This document shows, piece after piece, positions 15,801-44,615 of a DNA stretch of 64,000 nucleotides. The position numbers were made by a program, and so were the translations under genes. Below the pieces are notes generated by a model that saw only the letters and a list, made by a program, of their open reading frames with translations, ran no database searches and was not told the origin of the DNA. Source of the stretch: Dendrophyllia cribrosa. Taxonomy: Eukaryota > Cnidaria > Anthozoa > Scleractinia > Dendrophylliidae. The stretch is from assembly GCA_024195265.1 (NCBI GenBank), contig JAJLRJ010000005.1, forward strand, positions 46,705,087 through 46,769,086. Direction: 5' to 3'. Numbering within the stretch: position 1 is the first letter of the stretch; every line of letters starts with the position of its first letter.

Positions 15801-17345
15801 TAGCGGCCGTAGAGTTCGGGTTTGGTTCCGTGGTACTGATTAAAAAATTTGTCTTCGATGTGGCCTACAAAAAGGTTAGCGTAGCTTGGTCCCATTTTGG
15901 TGCCCATGGCGACTCCATTTACTTGTTTGTAGTAGTTTTGGGAAAATGAAAAACAGTTAAGTGTCAAAACTAATTCGGCTAAGCGGAGCAGTGTTTCTGA
16001 GCTTGGGTTTTGAATGGAGCGCTGGTCGAAAAAATATTTTAGTGCTTGAAGTCCTTCGTCATTGGGGATGACGGTATATAAAGAGGTAATGTCCATAGTG
16101 AAAATTAATTTGTTTTCGCTGGGAAAACTGAAATCCCGGAAAATTTCGAGTGCGTGATTGGTGTCCTTAATGTACACGATGTAACACGCACACGATGTAA
16201 CACTTGTCCTTTCATTCACAACGCGGACAAAATAACAGGACCCAAACGATCTATTAAAATCACTGATCGTTTTACATGCACCTCCGTAAATGTTATCTAC
16301 TGCATAACATGTACTTTTTGCAAAAAGATATACATTGGCGAAACAGGGAGAAGACTGGGCGACCGTTTTCGTGAACATCTCCGAGACGTTGAAAAAAATG
16401 ACAAAGACGCATCCAAACCAGTCGCGCGCCATTTTAATCTTACTAACCATTCTAAACAACACATGACAATCTGCGGCCTTTCCCTACACCAGGGTAACAC
16501 AGAAAGCCGTAAAAACCTAGAACAAAAAATCATCTTTCAAATCGGCACTCTCAAACCCCACGGAATCAACGAACGCTTTTCATTCAACTAATCTACATTT
16601 GTTTTTCACGTCACCAAATTTCCACCAATAGCGTAGCTCCACCGCTTACTATATAAAACCACACACTACCCACAATTCCTTGATTCGCTCCGACGAAGGG
16701 CTAGCGCTCGAAACGTCAGCTATTTGAATCTTTTTACGGTGGTCAATTTACCTTATCGACTCAGTCGATAAAACTAAATTCTCAAATTTTAATAGTTGAC
16801 TTATGTTTCTGCCAAGCATGGATAATTTAAATATTTTGTTGTTTGATTGTGTTTTATTTTGCTGAACAAATCCTTTTTGATCAATTCTTAGCTTCTCCTG
16901 ACAAACAGTATTGGTATTCTGAGGAGAATTTCAAAGCTAATCACTACTTAGGGTGTAAGATGGTGAATTTTGAGCTTGAAAAGAAATGACAAGATGAAAG
17001 TGATCATATATCATTTGTGCAGGGACAAAAAAAATCTGAGTTCTCAATTGGAATCAAACCCATTCCTTCCAAGCCTTTTGAGCAAAAAAATTGTTTTAAA
17101 TAATGAATCAGAAGAATTTAATGGCTGGCAAACAGCTGTTTTAGTTCTTTTGTAGGACTTGCTGTAAATGCAGTTCTGATCTATTTTCTTTTCTATTCAA
17201 TTAAGGTGATCTTTCCAGAATACCAGAGATTCTGGCAGATGCAGTGATTGAAGGAGCTGGCTTAGACACTGATATAGCTGATGATGATGACGAAATGTCA
17301 AGTCCAGTAAAAAAAGGAAAGCATTGGCGAAATCCTGGATATTAA
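12825..17345 (+). CDS. Unrecognised 116-aa protein with mitochondrial-type leader
   Basis: Five exons: 12825-12884, 12952-12985, 13118-13169, 14464-14528 and 17206-17345. They total 351 nt and phases close throughout. The second intron starts with GC (AAG/gcaagt), the classic minor donor. The start MFSSRCFRSISKLSSSARLV is Arg/Ser-rich without acids, like a mitochondrial presequence. A second basic stretch (SKFGRRFTRSLYTTT) follows, then a helix (IPEILADAVIEGAG), an acidic patch (DIADDDDE) and the end KKGKHWRNPGY. No membrane segment and no family was recognised. Intron 4 holds the Penelope-like element of 14548-16782 and intron 3 a MITE with a minisatellite. Another exon combination is possible, but this one is open from ATG to stop. 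Confidence 0.7.
13259..13771. mobile_element. TA-flanked MITE expanded by an internal minisatellite
   Basis: The ends CAGTCAACCTTTTTCTAACG and GGTGTCC...GGTCCTACTG are imperfect inverted repeats about 28 nt long, flanked by TA. The interior (about 13340-13730) is a tandem array built on CCTCTATAGTACGGATA, about 18 nt per unit and some twenty units, with variant units that read GGACA. The ends and the TA target resemble Tc1/mariner/Tigger-type elements. The repeat is derived from the TIR-adjacent sequence GGACACCTCT. A related copy without the array is at 18106-18280. Confidence 0.75.
13905..14055 (-). mobile_element. Degenerate Penelope-like terminal fragment
   Basis: Contains TTATCAGCTGAGTTGACAAGG and its near mirror CCTTATCAACTCATG. 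It also has AGCTGACGTTTTGAGC, parallel to AGCTGACGTTTCGAGC in the element ends at 14548 and 50760. On the minus strand the core CTGATGA is intact, but the GAAA box has decayed to AAAA. It lies in intron 3 of the 116-aa protein gene. Confidence 0.5.
14602..14650 (-). ncRNA. Hammerhead-ribozyme-like core, copy 1 left arm
   Basis: Minus-strand order: GATTC-GCT, CCGACGA, stem-loop GGGC-TAGC-GCTC, GAAAC, GTC, AGC...GAATC. Helix I (GATTC/GAATC and GCT/AGC) and helix II (GGGC/GCTC) pair. The first box reads CCGACGA where CTGANGA is canonical, so cleavage may be lost or weak. The self-complementary ACGT in place of helix III suggests action as a dimer. Confidence 0.5.
14741..16184 (-). pseudogene. 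Penelope-like RT with GIY-YIG endonuclease, 5'-truncated
   Basis: Read on the minus strand from the inversion joint to the stop at 14741, the frame gives RT motifs: FTMDITSLYTVIP, NGVAMGTKMGPSYANLF and the catalytic YIDD in RYIDDCIG. A CTRTRCNTCPF Cys motif follows, then a GIY-YIG nuclease (NVIYCITCTFCKKIYIGETG with RLGDRFREHL). RT then GIY-YIG is the order known for endonuclease-positive Penelope-like elements. The N-terminal part of the RT is missing. The open frame runs on to 16462, but those residues are antisense translation of the inverted arm and the frame has no ATG there, so it is not a normal protein. Confidence 0.85.
16682..16730 (+). ncRNA. Hammerhead-ribozyme-like core, copy 1 right arm
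   Basis: Same sequence as the left arm but on the plus strand, as expected from the inverted duplication. Boxes are CCGACGA, GAAAC and GTC, with paired helices I and II. It carries the same C in place of the canonical U of CUGANGA. Confidence 0.5.
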
Positions 17346-18105
17346 CACTGTCTACACTGCCAGTATTGCTAGAGAAAACCATGAACATCACTGTATATCA
17401 CACAAGGTCCTCTACATTTCTGCCCTTTTTTAACTTTGAAAATAATTCTTCAACATGAGAAAGGGGTTATTGCGTGTTACTAGGCAAAAAGACTAATGTT
17501 GTTCAGGGGCATAGCTAGGATTTTTTAAAGGGTGGGTCACACTGTGTCACACCCAGTGTACTTAACAGATTGTCATGTTGACATCCACGCTTTGTTTACT
17601 AAAGTCATTCAAAAAGGGGGTTAACAGGGAACACCAGGAACCCCAGGACCCCTCCTAGCAACACCCCTGTTGATAATCAGTATTTGCTGTGATTTCTTAA
17701 AAAATTGTGAATCTGACTGTATGTGTAATGTTCTTGTGAAGTTATGCTTGGTTTTATTCCTTGTGCAAATATTACATAAATACAGTAGTTGCTTTCAAAA
17801 TGAAATTTTTACTCTAAGTTTTAAGAGTGTTTGCCTTCTCTACTAGAAAAGTGTAATGCAGTTTCAGATGTAATACAATGACCACCACAGTTTTGAAAAA
17901 TGATGGCTGTATTTTAAATTTCAAAATTTTGTAATCACAAGTTGCTAATAAATTTATTTATTTTCAAACAAAGGTGTTCAACTTAGCGACTGTACCTTTG
18001 ACTCTGGCAGTGTTTATAAGACAAGATACTTTTATCTTATGTGATAAATGTTGATTAATAAACTCTTTTTACTGTATATTTAACATGCCTTGCATTTTCT
18101 GCATA

Positions 18106-18280
18106 CAGTTGAACCTCTCCTTATGGACACCTCCATAATGTGGACAAATCTATTACAGACAGTTCACTTGGTGCAGAAGATGCAAAAATCTATACAATCC
18201 CTGCCTCCATAATCATTCACCTCTATAATGCGGACACTTGAGTCTGATTCTTTGGTGTTGGTATTAATGAAGTTCAACTG
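18106..18280. mobile_element. MITE related to 13259-13771, without the array
   Basis: Starts CAGTTGAACCTCTCCTTATG after TA and ends GAAGTTCAACTG. It shares GGACACCTC, GAAGATGC, AATCCCTGCCTCCATAAT and CACCTCTATAATGCGGACAC with the larger element, giving the unexpanded form. Confidence 0.65.
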
Positions 18281-18387
18281 TTATTATTTTACTGAGGTGA
18301 AAAAAAATAATAAATGCAATTAATATCATTGCAAACAAAGCATGGAAATTTTTTTGAAGCTTTGGACTGGATTTAAACTAATGACCC

Positions 18388-18535
18388 TGGCGGCCGATTT
18401 ATTATTTTTTTATGTGTTGTTAATTAGCCTGACTAGCCTCATTTTAGAGTAAACATTATTTTGAACTTTGCACATGCTAACGAGGCCAGTAAGGCTAATT
18501 TACATACACATAAAAGAATAATAAATCGGCAGCCA
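18388..18535. mobile_element. Small TIR element
   Basis: TGGCGGCCGATTTATT at the left pairs with AATAAATCGGCAGCCA at the right with one mismatch over 16 nt. TTATGTGT/ACACATAA and TTAGCCT/AGGCTAA continue the pairing inward. Confidence 0.6.
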
Positions 18536-19793
18536 TATTTGCATTCGGTGTTTAGACCACTTTGAACAAGAGTGGCCGTATGGTTTAAGAGTGACTGTGC
18601 ATTGTACTGTGGGATCAAAGTTATTTTTTTTTCTAAAACAAAATGTTCCATAGTTAAATTCACAGCCACTTGCCTCAGGCTGACAATCTTTTTCGATATG
18701 GTCTTTCGTCCTACTAACTGAGTTACCAAGGCTTCATGTTGGGAGGTCAGTTTGAGTCAATATAAACACCCACAATAACAATAAATGAGATGACAATGGA
18801 TGTATGATTATATGATTTATCTTATTGTTGTTCTAATGGTACAAAAGACACATTCAACTTTGTTGTTTGATGTCAAGTTTAAGGAAAGTACCATTACTGT
18901 TAGTAGAGATGTTTTTCTTTAAAGGTGCAGATTAGAGGAGAAATATTTTTGTTTTTTTGAGTAATCTAGCTGAAGTAAAAATAAATGTCACGCTGATGCC
19001 TTGAATTCCTGAAGTTGAAATGTGCATTTAAAAGTTGAATGCATTCATTATGCATTGTTTTACATACGTTAATTGAGCAACTAGAAACGCTAAAAATTGC
19101 ACGCTTTTCAATTACCTACTAGATACCAGAAATTCGTCATTGCGGAAGGGGAAGGAGAGAAAGTCGTGTTATTTGTAATGTGTCTCTTAGAACAAAAGAA
19201 ATATTCTAGAACTTGTCTTGGACTTGGTCCTTGTAGAGAAAAAGACAAACAATGCTATATATATATTCAACGTGTTTTTCCATTCTAACATTTCTTTGGA
19301 GACAAGGATCTTTAAAAAGTCGAAAAATTTAAACCGGCGAAAAAGGAAAATTGCGTAATAACGAAGTCATGTGATGGAGTATAGCGTGACAACTGACCCT
19401 TTCTACTTTTTTTATTATCATTTTTTTAAAATAATTTTTGCCGTCGAGGAAAACATTTGACGTTTTATTAGCCTAGATGCAGTTGGGATATTTTTTTCAG
19501 AATCTTTGATCGTTAAATATTTTTATTCGAGCGCGAGCCTGAATTTGTGCATTATTCTCTCGTGTTGGTTTTGGATTCGACTATATGCTGTGCTGCACGC
19601 TTGTCAATTGCTACTGTCAGTTTCCATTGTTTCTTAACCAATCAGATTACTCTCTAAGCCAACACCCACCACACTCCCCCGCATTGTAATAAAATCAGAT
19701 GCGAAAATAAAGGCTAGCCGGGAAAGAAAATACATGTATTAGCAAAGAGCTGTTTAGCGACCATCCAGTTTGTAAAGGACAGTTAACTCAACA

Positions 19794-22700
19794 ATGTTTT
19801 TACGAACGATAGGCAGTAGATTTTCGATTCAGAGAGGAGCCCTGCTGCTTCGGCGGGTACCTTTACGCGCCGTATCTGGAGCTCGTCAAGCTGTAGTGGA
19901 AGAAAATGGCGGCGACACGTCACTGGTAGGTATTATTTATCGTACATTTTGGGGTTAGAAACAACACGAAACCGAATAAAATGTTTTAAAAGGGAGTCTT
20001 CGTTGACTAAAGTCGCGCTGTGTGTTAAAAGGGCGCCCATATAGAACATGTAGGGTTGTATTAACGAAGTGAACTATGGAATATACCAAATAACACGAAA
20101 CGAGAATGCAATGCCCTGCATATCGACCCATCAAGGGATCTTATAGCTCATTAACATTCTCCCTGGATATAACATTATCGACAATTCTTGATAGAGCTGC
20201 TCAAAACAAGCAGAATTACCAAGTTTAAGAGTGATACCTCGGTGGAAAGAAGCGAACTTCCAGCGATCGATGATGCGAAGTGCGGAATTTAGATTCGTTT
20301 ATTTTGTTGCAAATTTGTGCGACTTCGAAGATGCTGAAACAAGCCTGATGCTGTATACCAGGTATTGGCTATATTTTTGCGGCATAAACACGAATTTATG
20401 GATTAACATGCTGAAATTTCTTTTCTACGAGGTGTAAGATAAATATTGAGGAATATCTATGGCGAAAATTTACCAAAAGTATTCGGTTCCACAGCGAGCG
20501 GGAAGAATTAATTAAATGAAACGCTCGCGCCTAGTATTCGACAAAAATTTCATGTCGCGAGGTTATGCAATACACTAAATGCTTTTTTCAAGCTTTCAAA
20601 TCGTATTTAACATTCAATGTAACAAACTAAAGCAAAACATGGAACAAAGTTGTTTGTTCTTGTGTTAATTTGCTTGGTAAAGCGAAGATAATGTTGTCAT
20701 CGGCAACCTTCGCGTGACCTCATTTGTGAAGAAGGTGTTTGTGTCAAGAATCTCCACACGAAAATCGAAAAAATCAAATGTATTGTCCATGTCTACGAGG
20801 TGAAAATTGTGGAATTACTTTGCCTTTTTCATAAGTCAACGACTAACTGTTTACGATTGTGGGTCGTTGTGGAAGTTTGCATCAGTCGATTGCATATATT
20901 TTCGACACCTTTGCTTTGTGGTCCTTTGCCTGTCTCCTATTAAGAGAAAAGAAACGTCTCGTGTTCATTGTAGTCATAACAATGGATTATTATTCGAAAC
21001 CTTGGGTTGACCGAATTTCCTCGTGATATAAACTGACTAGTTAGGGACGTGTGTAATAGTTAAAATCGATGTTATCTGCGTATTTCTCCGACAAAATTGA
21101 ATGCACCGGCCGGTGTCTTGTCATAGGTGGAAAGAGTGAAGTGATCTGTACTTTGTATCTGAAACCGGTGGTGTGACCGCAATTGGCAACAGTTTATTTC
21201 ATATTCAATCACCGTTTGAAAGAGCGGCTTCGTCACCTTTTGCTTTGGAAAAGGGGCAGGCAATAAATAAGTAACAAATATAACTGCAAAGAATTATATC
21301 GCGTGTTTAATGGTATGATTTTTTTGTCTTCCGCCCTGGACAATGCGTTTATCCAAAGCGAAAGGTGATGCAAGCGCTCGTTTCCAGGTTCCTATCGCAT
21401 GGGATGGAAAGGGTATCCACCCACCGTCAGGATTCTGAGAAATTCACACAAATAATTAGTTGGATTAGAAGAAATTATGCTCGTTTTTGGAAACCTGTTA
21501 TGTCCGGCATTTAACATCAGCTAGGATCCGGATGTAAATACCCTTCAGTTTTGAGCTATCACTTATTTCCGAGCATGTTTTATTGGAGAACTAAACGGGG
21601 CGAGCACAGACCGATGATTTACACGGGGCGGCAACGGACGGACGGAACTTTAACTATGTCGCTTATACTTCAAGCTGCTTCGCTTTACATACAATTCGTG
21701 CAGGGATTCACGTGCACTTTCCTGTTTCAGGGCCGACGCTCGTGTGCGTGACTGACCTTCACCTTGCGCACAAAAGGTCACGATTTCTCTTTAGCGAATT
21801 TTCATTGGTTAAAAGTTTGCTAGAGCCCAGCCGCCTACGCAGATATTTCTTAGGTTCGTCACGCAGTCTTTTTTTTTTTCGCGTGAAGTTCGCGAGTCTC
21901 TGCATTGAATTTGGGAAATGAGGGAACAATGAATATTTTTTACTTCCGGTCAGTCAATGCCAAATTTAGTATTTTCCAAACTGCGCGCGCGAGTGTGTTC
22001 GATTTCCAATGCGTGTTTGTCTACGTATTAAAACGCGAGAAAATATTCTTGCTAGCTATCGTGCAAGATTCCTTTTGAATGTATTTCCATAGATTCATAC
22101 GAATACTCTGTTTAAAAGATCTTCGAATACATACCTTGCAGTTCAAGAGATATAATTCTCGTTCTCTCCGCCCGTCCATTGGTGGAGTCCCATCTAAGAA
22201 GGTAAATGTAGAGTCAGTAAACTGATTTGAAAGCGAGAGACTTGCTGTTTCTGTGGAAAATCATTCTAAAACGGCTCTGTAAGTGTTAAAGGTTACTTTT
22301 TAAATCGACCAAAAGATAATAGCTCATTCAATAACCCGACTGTAGCTTTCTGTTTTTGTATCTTGCAAAGTATTTATTGAGGACACGGTTTTTACTTCCC
22401 CTACTGGAAACGGGACCGCCATTTTAATAGACGTGAAGGTCTGACCATTTGCAGATGTCAAAACAAAGGGAGGACCTTCGTCCTCAGTTATTTTATAACC
22501 CCGAGTGTTGATCCGGCCGGGAATCCAACCCGCGACCTCCTGCTCAGCGGGTCAGCGCTCTTCCAACCGAGCCGGCCACCCTGTGGCGGTTGAAAGCTTG
22601 TCAGGTGTAACGTTGATTCTAACTCTGTTTCGATTTTTTGTTGTAGATGAAGTACAAGAGCTTAGATAATTTTATGAAAGATGTTATAGCGAAAAATCCG

Positions 22701-23996
22701 GGCGAACCCGAGTTTCACCAAGCCGTAGACGAGGTGATAAGTTCCCTATGGGACTTCCTGAAGGAGAACCCCAACTACCTTGAGGGGAATATCTTAGAGC
22801 GCATCGTCGAGCCAGAAAGGGTCGTTATCTTCAGGGTCCCATGGAGGGACGACAAAGGAGAGACCCATGTCAATAGGGGATTCCGTGTGGAGTTCAATTC
22901 AGCCATTGGTCCTTATAAAGGAGGGCTGCGTTTTCATCCTAGTGTCAATTTAGGAATTCTTAAATTTCTTGGATTTGAGCAAGTGTTTAAGAACAGTCTG
23001 ACGACCCTGCCGCTGGGAGGTGGAAAGGGAGGTTCGGATTTTGACCCGAAGGGAAAGAGCGACAACGAGGTGATGAATTTCTGCCAATCTTTCATGTCCG
23101 AGCTCCAGAGGCACATCGGCCCAAACACGGATGTCCCGGCCGGGGATATTGGAGTGGGAGGAAGAGAAATCGGGTACCTGTTTGGCCAGTACAAGAAAAT
23201 ACGCAATGAATTTACTGGGGTACTGACAGGAAAATCATTCAGCTTTGGTGGAAGTATGCTGCGACCGGAAGCTACCGGGTACGGATTAGTGTACTTCACA
23301 GCTGAGATGCTGAACACACGGGGGGAGACCTTCAGAGGTAAGCAGGTAACTGTGTCTGGATCAGGAAACGTGGCGCAGTTCGCGGCGGAAAAAGTCCTGC
23401 ACTTGGGTGGAAAAGTAGTTACACTGTCAGACTCCCAAGGAACCATCTACGACAGCGCCGGCTTGGACAAGGAAAAGATCGAGTACGTTAAATATCTGAA
23501 GAACGTAAAACGCGGTCGCATCAGCGAGTACGTGGAGAAGTTCCCCGATGCAGAGTTCTTTGAAGGAAAGAGGCCCTGGTTTGTAAAATGCGACGTCGCT
23601 CTGCCGTGTGCCACTCAAAACGAAGTGAACAAGGAAGATGCGGAGATGCTGATCAGTAATGGTTGTTACTGTGTAGCTGAAGGTGCTAACATGCCCACAG
23701 AGCGGGAAGCTATAGAAGTGTTCCAAGAGCACCAGATCCTCTACGGGCCTGGTAAAGCATCCAATGCTGGGGGCGTGGCCGTTTCCGGTCTGGAGATGTC
23801 CCAAAACAGCCTGCGTCACGCCTGGACCCGAGAGGGCGTGGATGAGCGCCTGCATGACATCATGGAAAGTATTCACAATACATGCGTCAAGTATGGTACA
23901 ACGAAAGATGGCAGCTACATTGATTACGTCAAAGGCGCGAATATCGGGGGCTTCATGAAGGTGGCTCAATCTATGATAGAACAAGGAATTGTTTAG
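19794..23996 (+). CDS. NADP-dependent glutamate dehydrogenase with mitochondrial leader exon
   Basis: Exon 1 is 19794-19925 (44 codons) and exon 2 is 22647-23996 (449 codons and stop), phase 0, for 493 aa. Exon 2 is close to the hexameric NADP-GDH of bacteria and fungi in length and sequence: PYKGGLRFHP, catalytic-Lys loop LPLGGGKGGSDFDPKGKS (Lys about 127 of the exon 2 part), DVPAGDIGVGGREIG, Rossmann GSGNVAQFAAEK and AEGANMPTE. The reaction is 2-oxoglutarate + ammonia + NADPH to glutamate; in corals this enzyme type is linked to ammonium assimilation. Exon 1 encodes an Arg-rich, acid-poor leader (MFLRTIGSRFSIQRGALLLR), predicting mitochondrial import, and splices onto the ATG that would otherwise begin a bacterial-size enzyme. 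It is not the animal NAD(P)-GDH (GLUD1) type. It is transcribed in the same direction as the 116-aa gene and unpaired. Confidence 0.93.
22425..22585 (-). repeat. tRNA-derived SINE
   Basis: Minus-strand A-box-like GGCTCGGTTGGAAGAGCGC and B-box-like GGGTTGGATTCCC are at tRNA spacing, followed by a body with ACTGAGGACGAAGGTCC. It lies about 60 bp before GDH exon 2, inside the intron and antisense to the gene. Confidence 0.65.
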
Positions 23997-25262
23997 GAAT
24001 TTAGTTTGGACTGCGGCATGAATTTTATCTTAAAACGAAATTCTTCCTTTAGGAGAACTGTTATGTACCCTTTTTGATGGAGGCACAAAAACAATTCCAA
24101 CACACTGTTGACAACGAGAAGTTATCACAAGAATAGATTTGCCTTTTAGCTGGTATTAACACCATAAATTATTTATCTAATTTTGTGTTAGAGGTAAAAC
24201 AAAAAACTTCGCCAGGCACAGATCTAGAGCGTAGAGTTGTGGTTATTTTGTTTAAATTTTTTTTTCCTCTCACTTCTTTTTTATTTCAAAGTTAGTTATA
24301 AGTTTAATCACTAGTTCCAAAGGTTTTTCTCCTGGTAAGGTAATAAAATAATTAAAACAACAAATGTAGATACAAAATGTAATTTTGATGATTTTAATGC
24401 GTCTTCTTTTTAGTCTGAATCTCGGGCGAGATTTAATAGTGCAATTTAGGACGTTTTCTAGTAAAAAAGGAAAAAGAAAGTTTATAACTATTGGGTTTGA
24501 TATTTATACTATGTGATTATGTAAAGTTCAGCTAACAGGTGTGCACTCAATAATATATTAGACGGTAATTCTTTCTTTGTGAAATAAAACGTTATGAACT
24601 CTGACAAATGTAGAACGAAAATTTTGTTAACTGTACCGCGTGAAAATGGGAATCTTTTCTTTTGCAACCACTGTGGAACCCCACAAAGACCCCCTCCCCA
24701 CAACATGAAGCTCTCTACAGCGGCCAAATTATCCTGCCTAAATCACTATTTCATTCACCGAAATCTTATTGAAACCTCAACTTAAAGCTAAAAGGCCAAT
24801 TGCTATGATAATCGTATCAATTGAGGGTTTTCACATGACGTCACTGAAAAAATAGAAAATCTAAACTATACATCCTACAAAGCTGTTTCTAACATGGTAT
24901 GTGGGAACCATTGTTACAATCCTTCAGAAAAAGTTTCGGGTTTTAACGATGTTTTATGTGTCACGCAATTCATCACGCTATTTCAGATAAGCAATAAAAA
25001 TAAAAAAAATTGAACCAGTTGAAAGTTATTTTTTCATTGTAGATTTAATGGAACTTATAGTGAATCCAATATTTTGTTTAGAAGCCAAAATGGCGTTTGA
25101 TTAATTTCAGCTTATTACCTAATCGCTAAGTTTGCAACGTTCAGTAACAATTATCTTTTTGTCGTTTGATTGATTTGTTTGCTATTTACTGATCTTGTAA
25201 TGTAAAGAATAAGGCTAGTCAAGGTTAGGCCACACGTATCTTTATTAAGTATGCAGTTGTTA

Positions 25263-25344
25263 TTCTCGACTGTCTAAGTGGTTAAGGCATTTAACAATAG
25301 TTCTCAAGACATGTTTGGGTTGTTCCATTCAACCTTGGCCGAGA
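25263..25344 (+). repeat. Degenerate tRNA-like sequence (Ser/Leu type)
   Basis: A-box-like TGTCTAAGTGGTTAAGGC, a T-arm-like GGTTGTTCCATTCAACC, and TCTCG/CGAGA at the ends that could pair as an acceptor stem. The anticodon arm is not convincing and several invariant bases are off, so it is a pseudo-tRNA or SINE head. Confidence 0.4.
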
Positions 25345-25760
25345 CCTACCCGTGAGCAGATGTCAGGCCTAATTTCGGTAAAAAGGCATTTACAGTTCGG
25401 AAATTTCCATTGGTTAGTTTCTATTTGGTTTACTTCAGTCCGGTTGGTATGCTTGGGTTTGTCCGATTAACTATTTTGTCCCAATGGTTTATGGCCTCCT
25501 GGTTCTCACGGTCCGCGAAAACAAACACGTGTACAATTGTAATATATACTAAGGTAGGCTTGTTTCAGTTGACAATCAGTCGATAAATCTTGTGGCCTTG
25601 TAACCTGCTGTCCCTCTAATTGAGCTTGGCGCTGCACAAGACGTCCCAATATAGAAGATTCTCGGTACTGGCCACTCGTTTACCAAGCGAGGCTTTATTC
25701 CAATTTTGGCTTTCAAGTTTTGGCTGCTATGTTTGGGGCACCAAGATGTCTAAAGGTGGT

Positions 25761-26558
25761 CAGACACGAGGGGTCATGTAGCAGGGACATGTCGCAGCGA
25801 CATGTAGCAGCGACGAAAATTTGTTTAGTACACACCTGATTGAAGAAACGTTGACCCGTGAAAAGCATGAACCATGAACGATGAGACCGAATGGGATTCT
25901 GGGTAGGCAGCATTGACAATCTGAGTAATATCCCATTTCTTGATAATCAAGATGTTTTCTTTGCTTGAGACATTTTAGAGCATGATTTATGCATCTTGTG
26001 TTGATATAAGGTGTATTTTGTTAGAGACGAAGATTAATTTATCCAATTTTCCAGTAAACCTTTGGGTCGCATCGTGCATGGTTTATGCTTTTCACTCGAC
26101 AACGTTTCTTCAATTTGGTGTATGTAGCAGGGAATAAATCATAGCGCTTGCACACCACATGAAAATGTCGCGCGGACATGTCTCAGGGACATGTTGCAGC
26201 GACAAGTCCCCTCGTGTGAACTGATACTATCATAATTGTGCAACACCAATCTTGGGGACATTTTGTCACCGCGACATGTCTCACGGAGTTCAACTTGTTG
26301 AACTTTATGGGACACGTCGCGGATTGGTATTGCACAATTATGATAGTATCAGTTCACACGAGGGGACTTGTCGCTGCAACATGTCCCTGAGACAAGTCCC
26401 CGCGACATTTTCATGTGGTGTGCAAGCGCTATGATTTTTTTCCTGCTACATGTCCCCGCTACACTCCGTGCTACATGCCCTCAGTGTGTACTAAACAAAT
26501 TTTTGTCGCTGCTACATGTTGCTGCGACATGTCCCTGCTACATGACCCCTCGTGTCTG
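25761..26558. mobile_element. 800-bp foldback element with GACATGT repeats
   Basis: Ends CAGACACGAGGGGTCATGTA and its exact mirror TACATGACCCCTCGTGTCTG. The arms continue as variants of GCAGGGACATGTCGCAGCGAC, and an inner inverted pair (TGATACTATCATAATTGTGC / GCACAATTATGATAGTATCA) frames the centre. Subrepeats of TCGCNNCGACATGT occur all along the arms. There is no open frame. It is a non-autonomous DNA transposon of unknown superfamily. Confidence 0.75.
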
Positions 26559-26917
26559 TAACTCTTGAACGAAATGCCCTTGCGCTTCAAAATTTGGCCC
26601 ACGAGAATTCTGTTTTATTAAACCTTAAATACATAGGATAATAGGTCTATACTCCCCGCCATTCTTTGATTATCCTCTACTTTGCATTTAGTTTGTTCAA
26701 AGAAAACGTAGCACTTCAATCTCAACAAACAATTAATTCCTGGTAAAGCTTGGCTTGCTTTATTCGCACTTCAATCAGATCTTCTAAAGTTGTCACGTGA
26801 GTGAGAGTCATGTCTGCTCTCCGACAAAGGCCGGGTTACTACCAAAACGTGCTTGTTCATCTGACTTGTCAGCACTAAGCTTTCTCATACCCCGATCAAA
26901 AGCAGGCTTTCACTCGT

Positions 26918-44615
<17,698 letters not shown>

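Larger units (their letters stand above)
14548..16782 (-). mobile_element. Penelope-like element, truncated and self-inverted, copy 1
   Basis: Flanked by the exact 12-bp duplication CAAATTTTAATA (14536-14547 and 16783-16794). Arms of about 600 bp (14548-15148 and 16185-16782) are inverted copies of one another, ending in AGAATTTAGTTTTATCGACT and its mirror. The 1.04-kb unique part between them, with the left arm, encodes a reverse transcriptase and a GIY-YIG nuclease on the minus strand. The right arm is an inverted copy of the element's own 3' part, joined at a short ACAC/GATGTAACAC homology. This suits inversion during target-primed reverse transcription, as seen in Penelope-like elements. 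It lies in intron 4 of the 116-aa protein gene. Confidence 0.9.
17346..19793. other. Intergenic region before GDH
   Basis: Contains the 3' UTR of the 116-aa gene (AATAAA-like signals near 17949 and 18057), two small TIR elements (18106-18280 and 18388-18535) and the GDH promoter side. No further exon was recognised. Short open frames here are not supported. Confidence 0.6.
23997..26917. other. Convergent intergenic region GDH / CLPB
   Basis: No gene seen. AT-rich 3' flank of GDH with AATAAA near 24342 and 24586, a degenerate tRNA-like repeat at 25263-25344 and a large foldback element at 25761-26558. The last stretch (26800-26917) is the CLPB 3' flank. It contains a weak hammerhead-like string (CCGACAAAGG...CCAAAACGTGC) that is too decayed to call. 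Confidence 0.6.

Noticed and set aside
14741..16462. A 573-codon open frame as one intact protein
   Set aside because: Its first roughly 92 codons are the antisense of the inverted arm and it has no ATG there. Only the part from the inversion joint is genuine RT-nuclease sequence.
23427..23984. 185-codon antisense frame within GDH
   Set aside because: It is a shadow of a strongly coding exon, with no splice sites or family.
26800..26860. Another hammerhead-like core next to the CLPB stop
   Set aside because: CCGACAAAGG and CCAAAACGTGC recall the motif, but both boxes are off and the helices do not pair convincingly.
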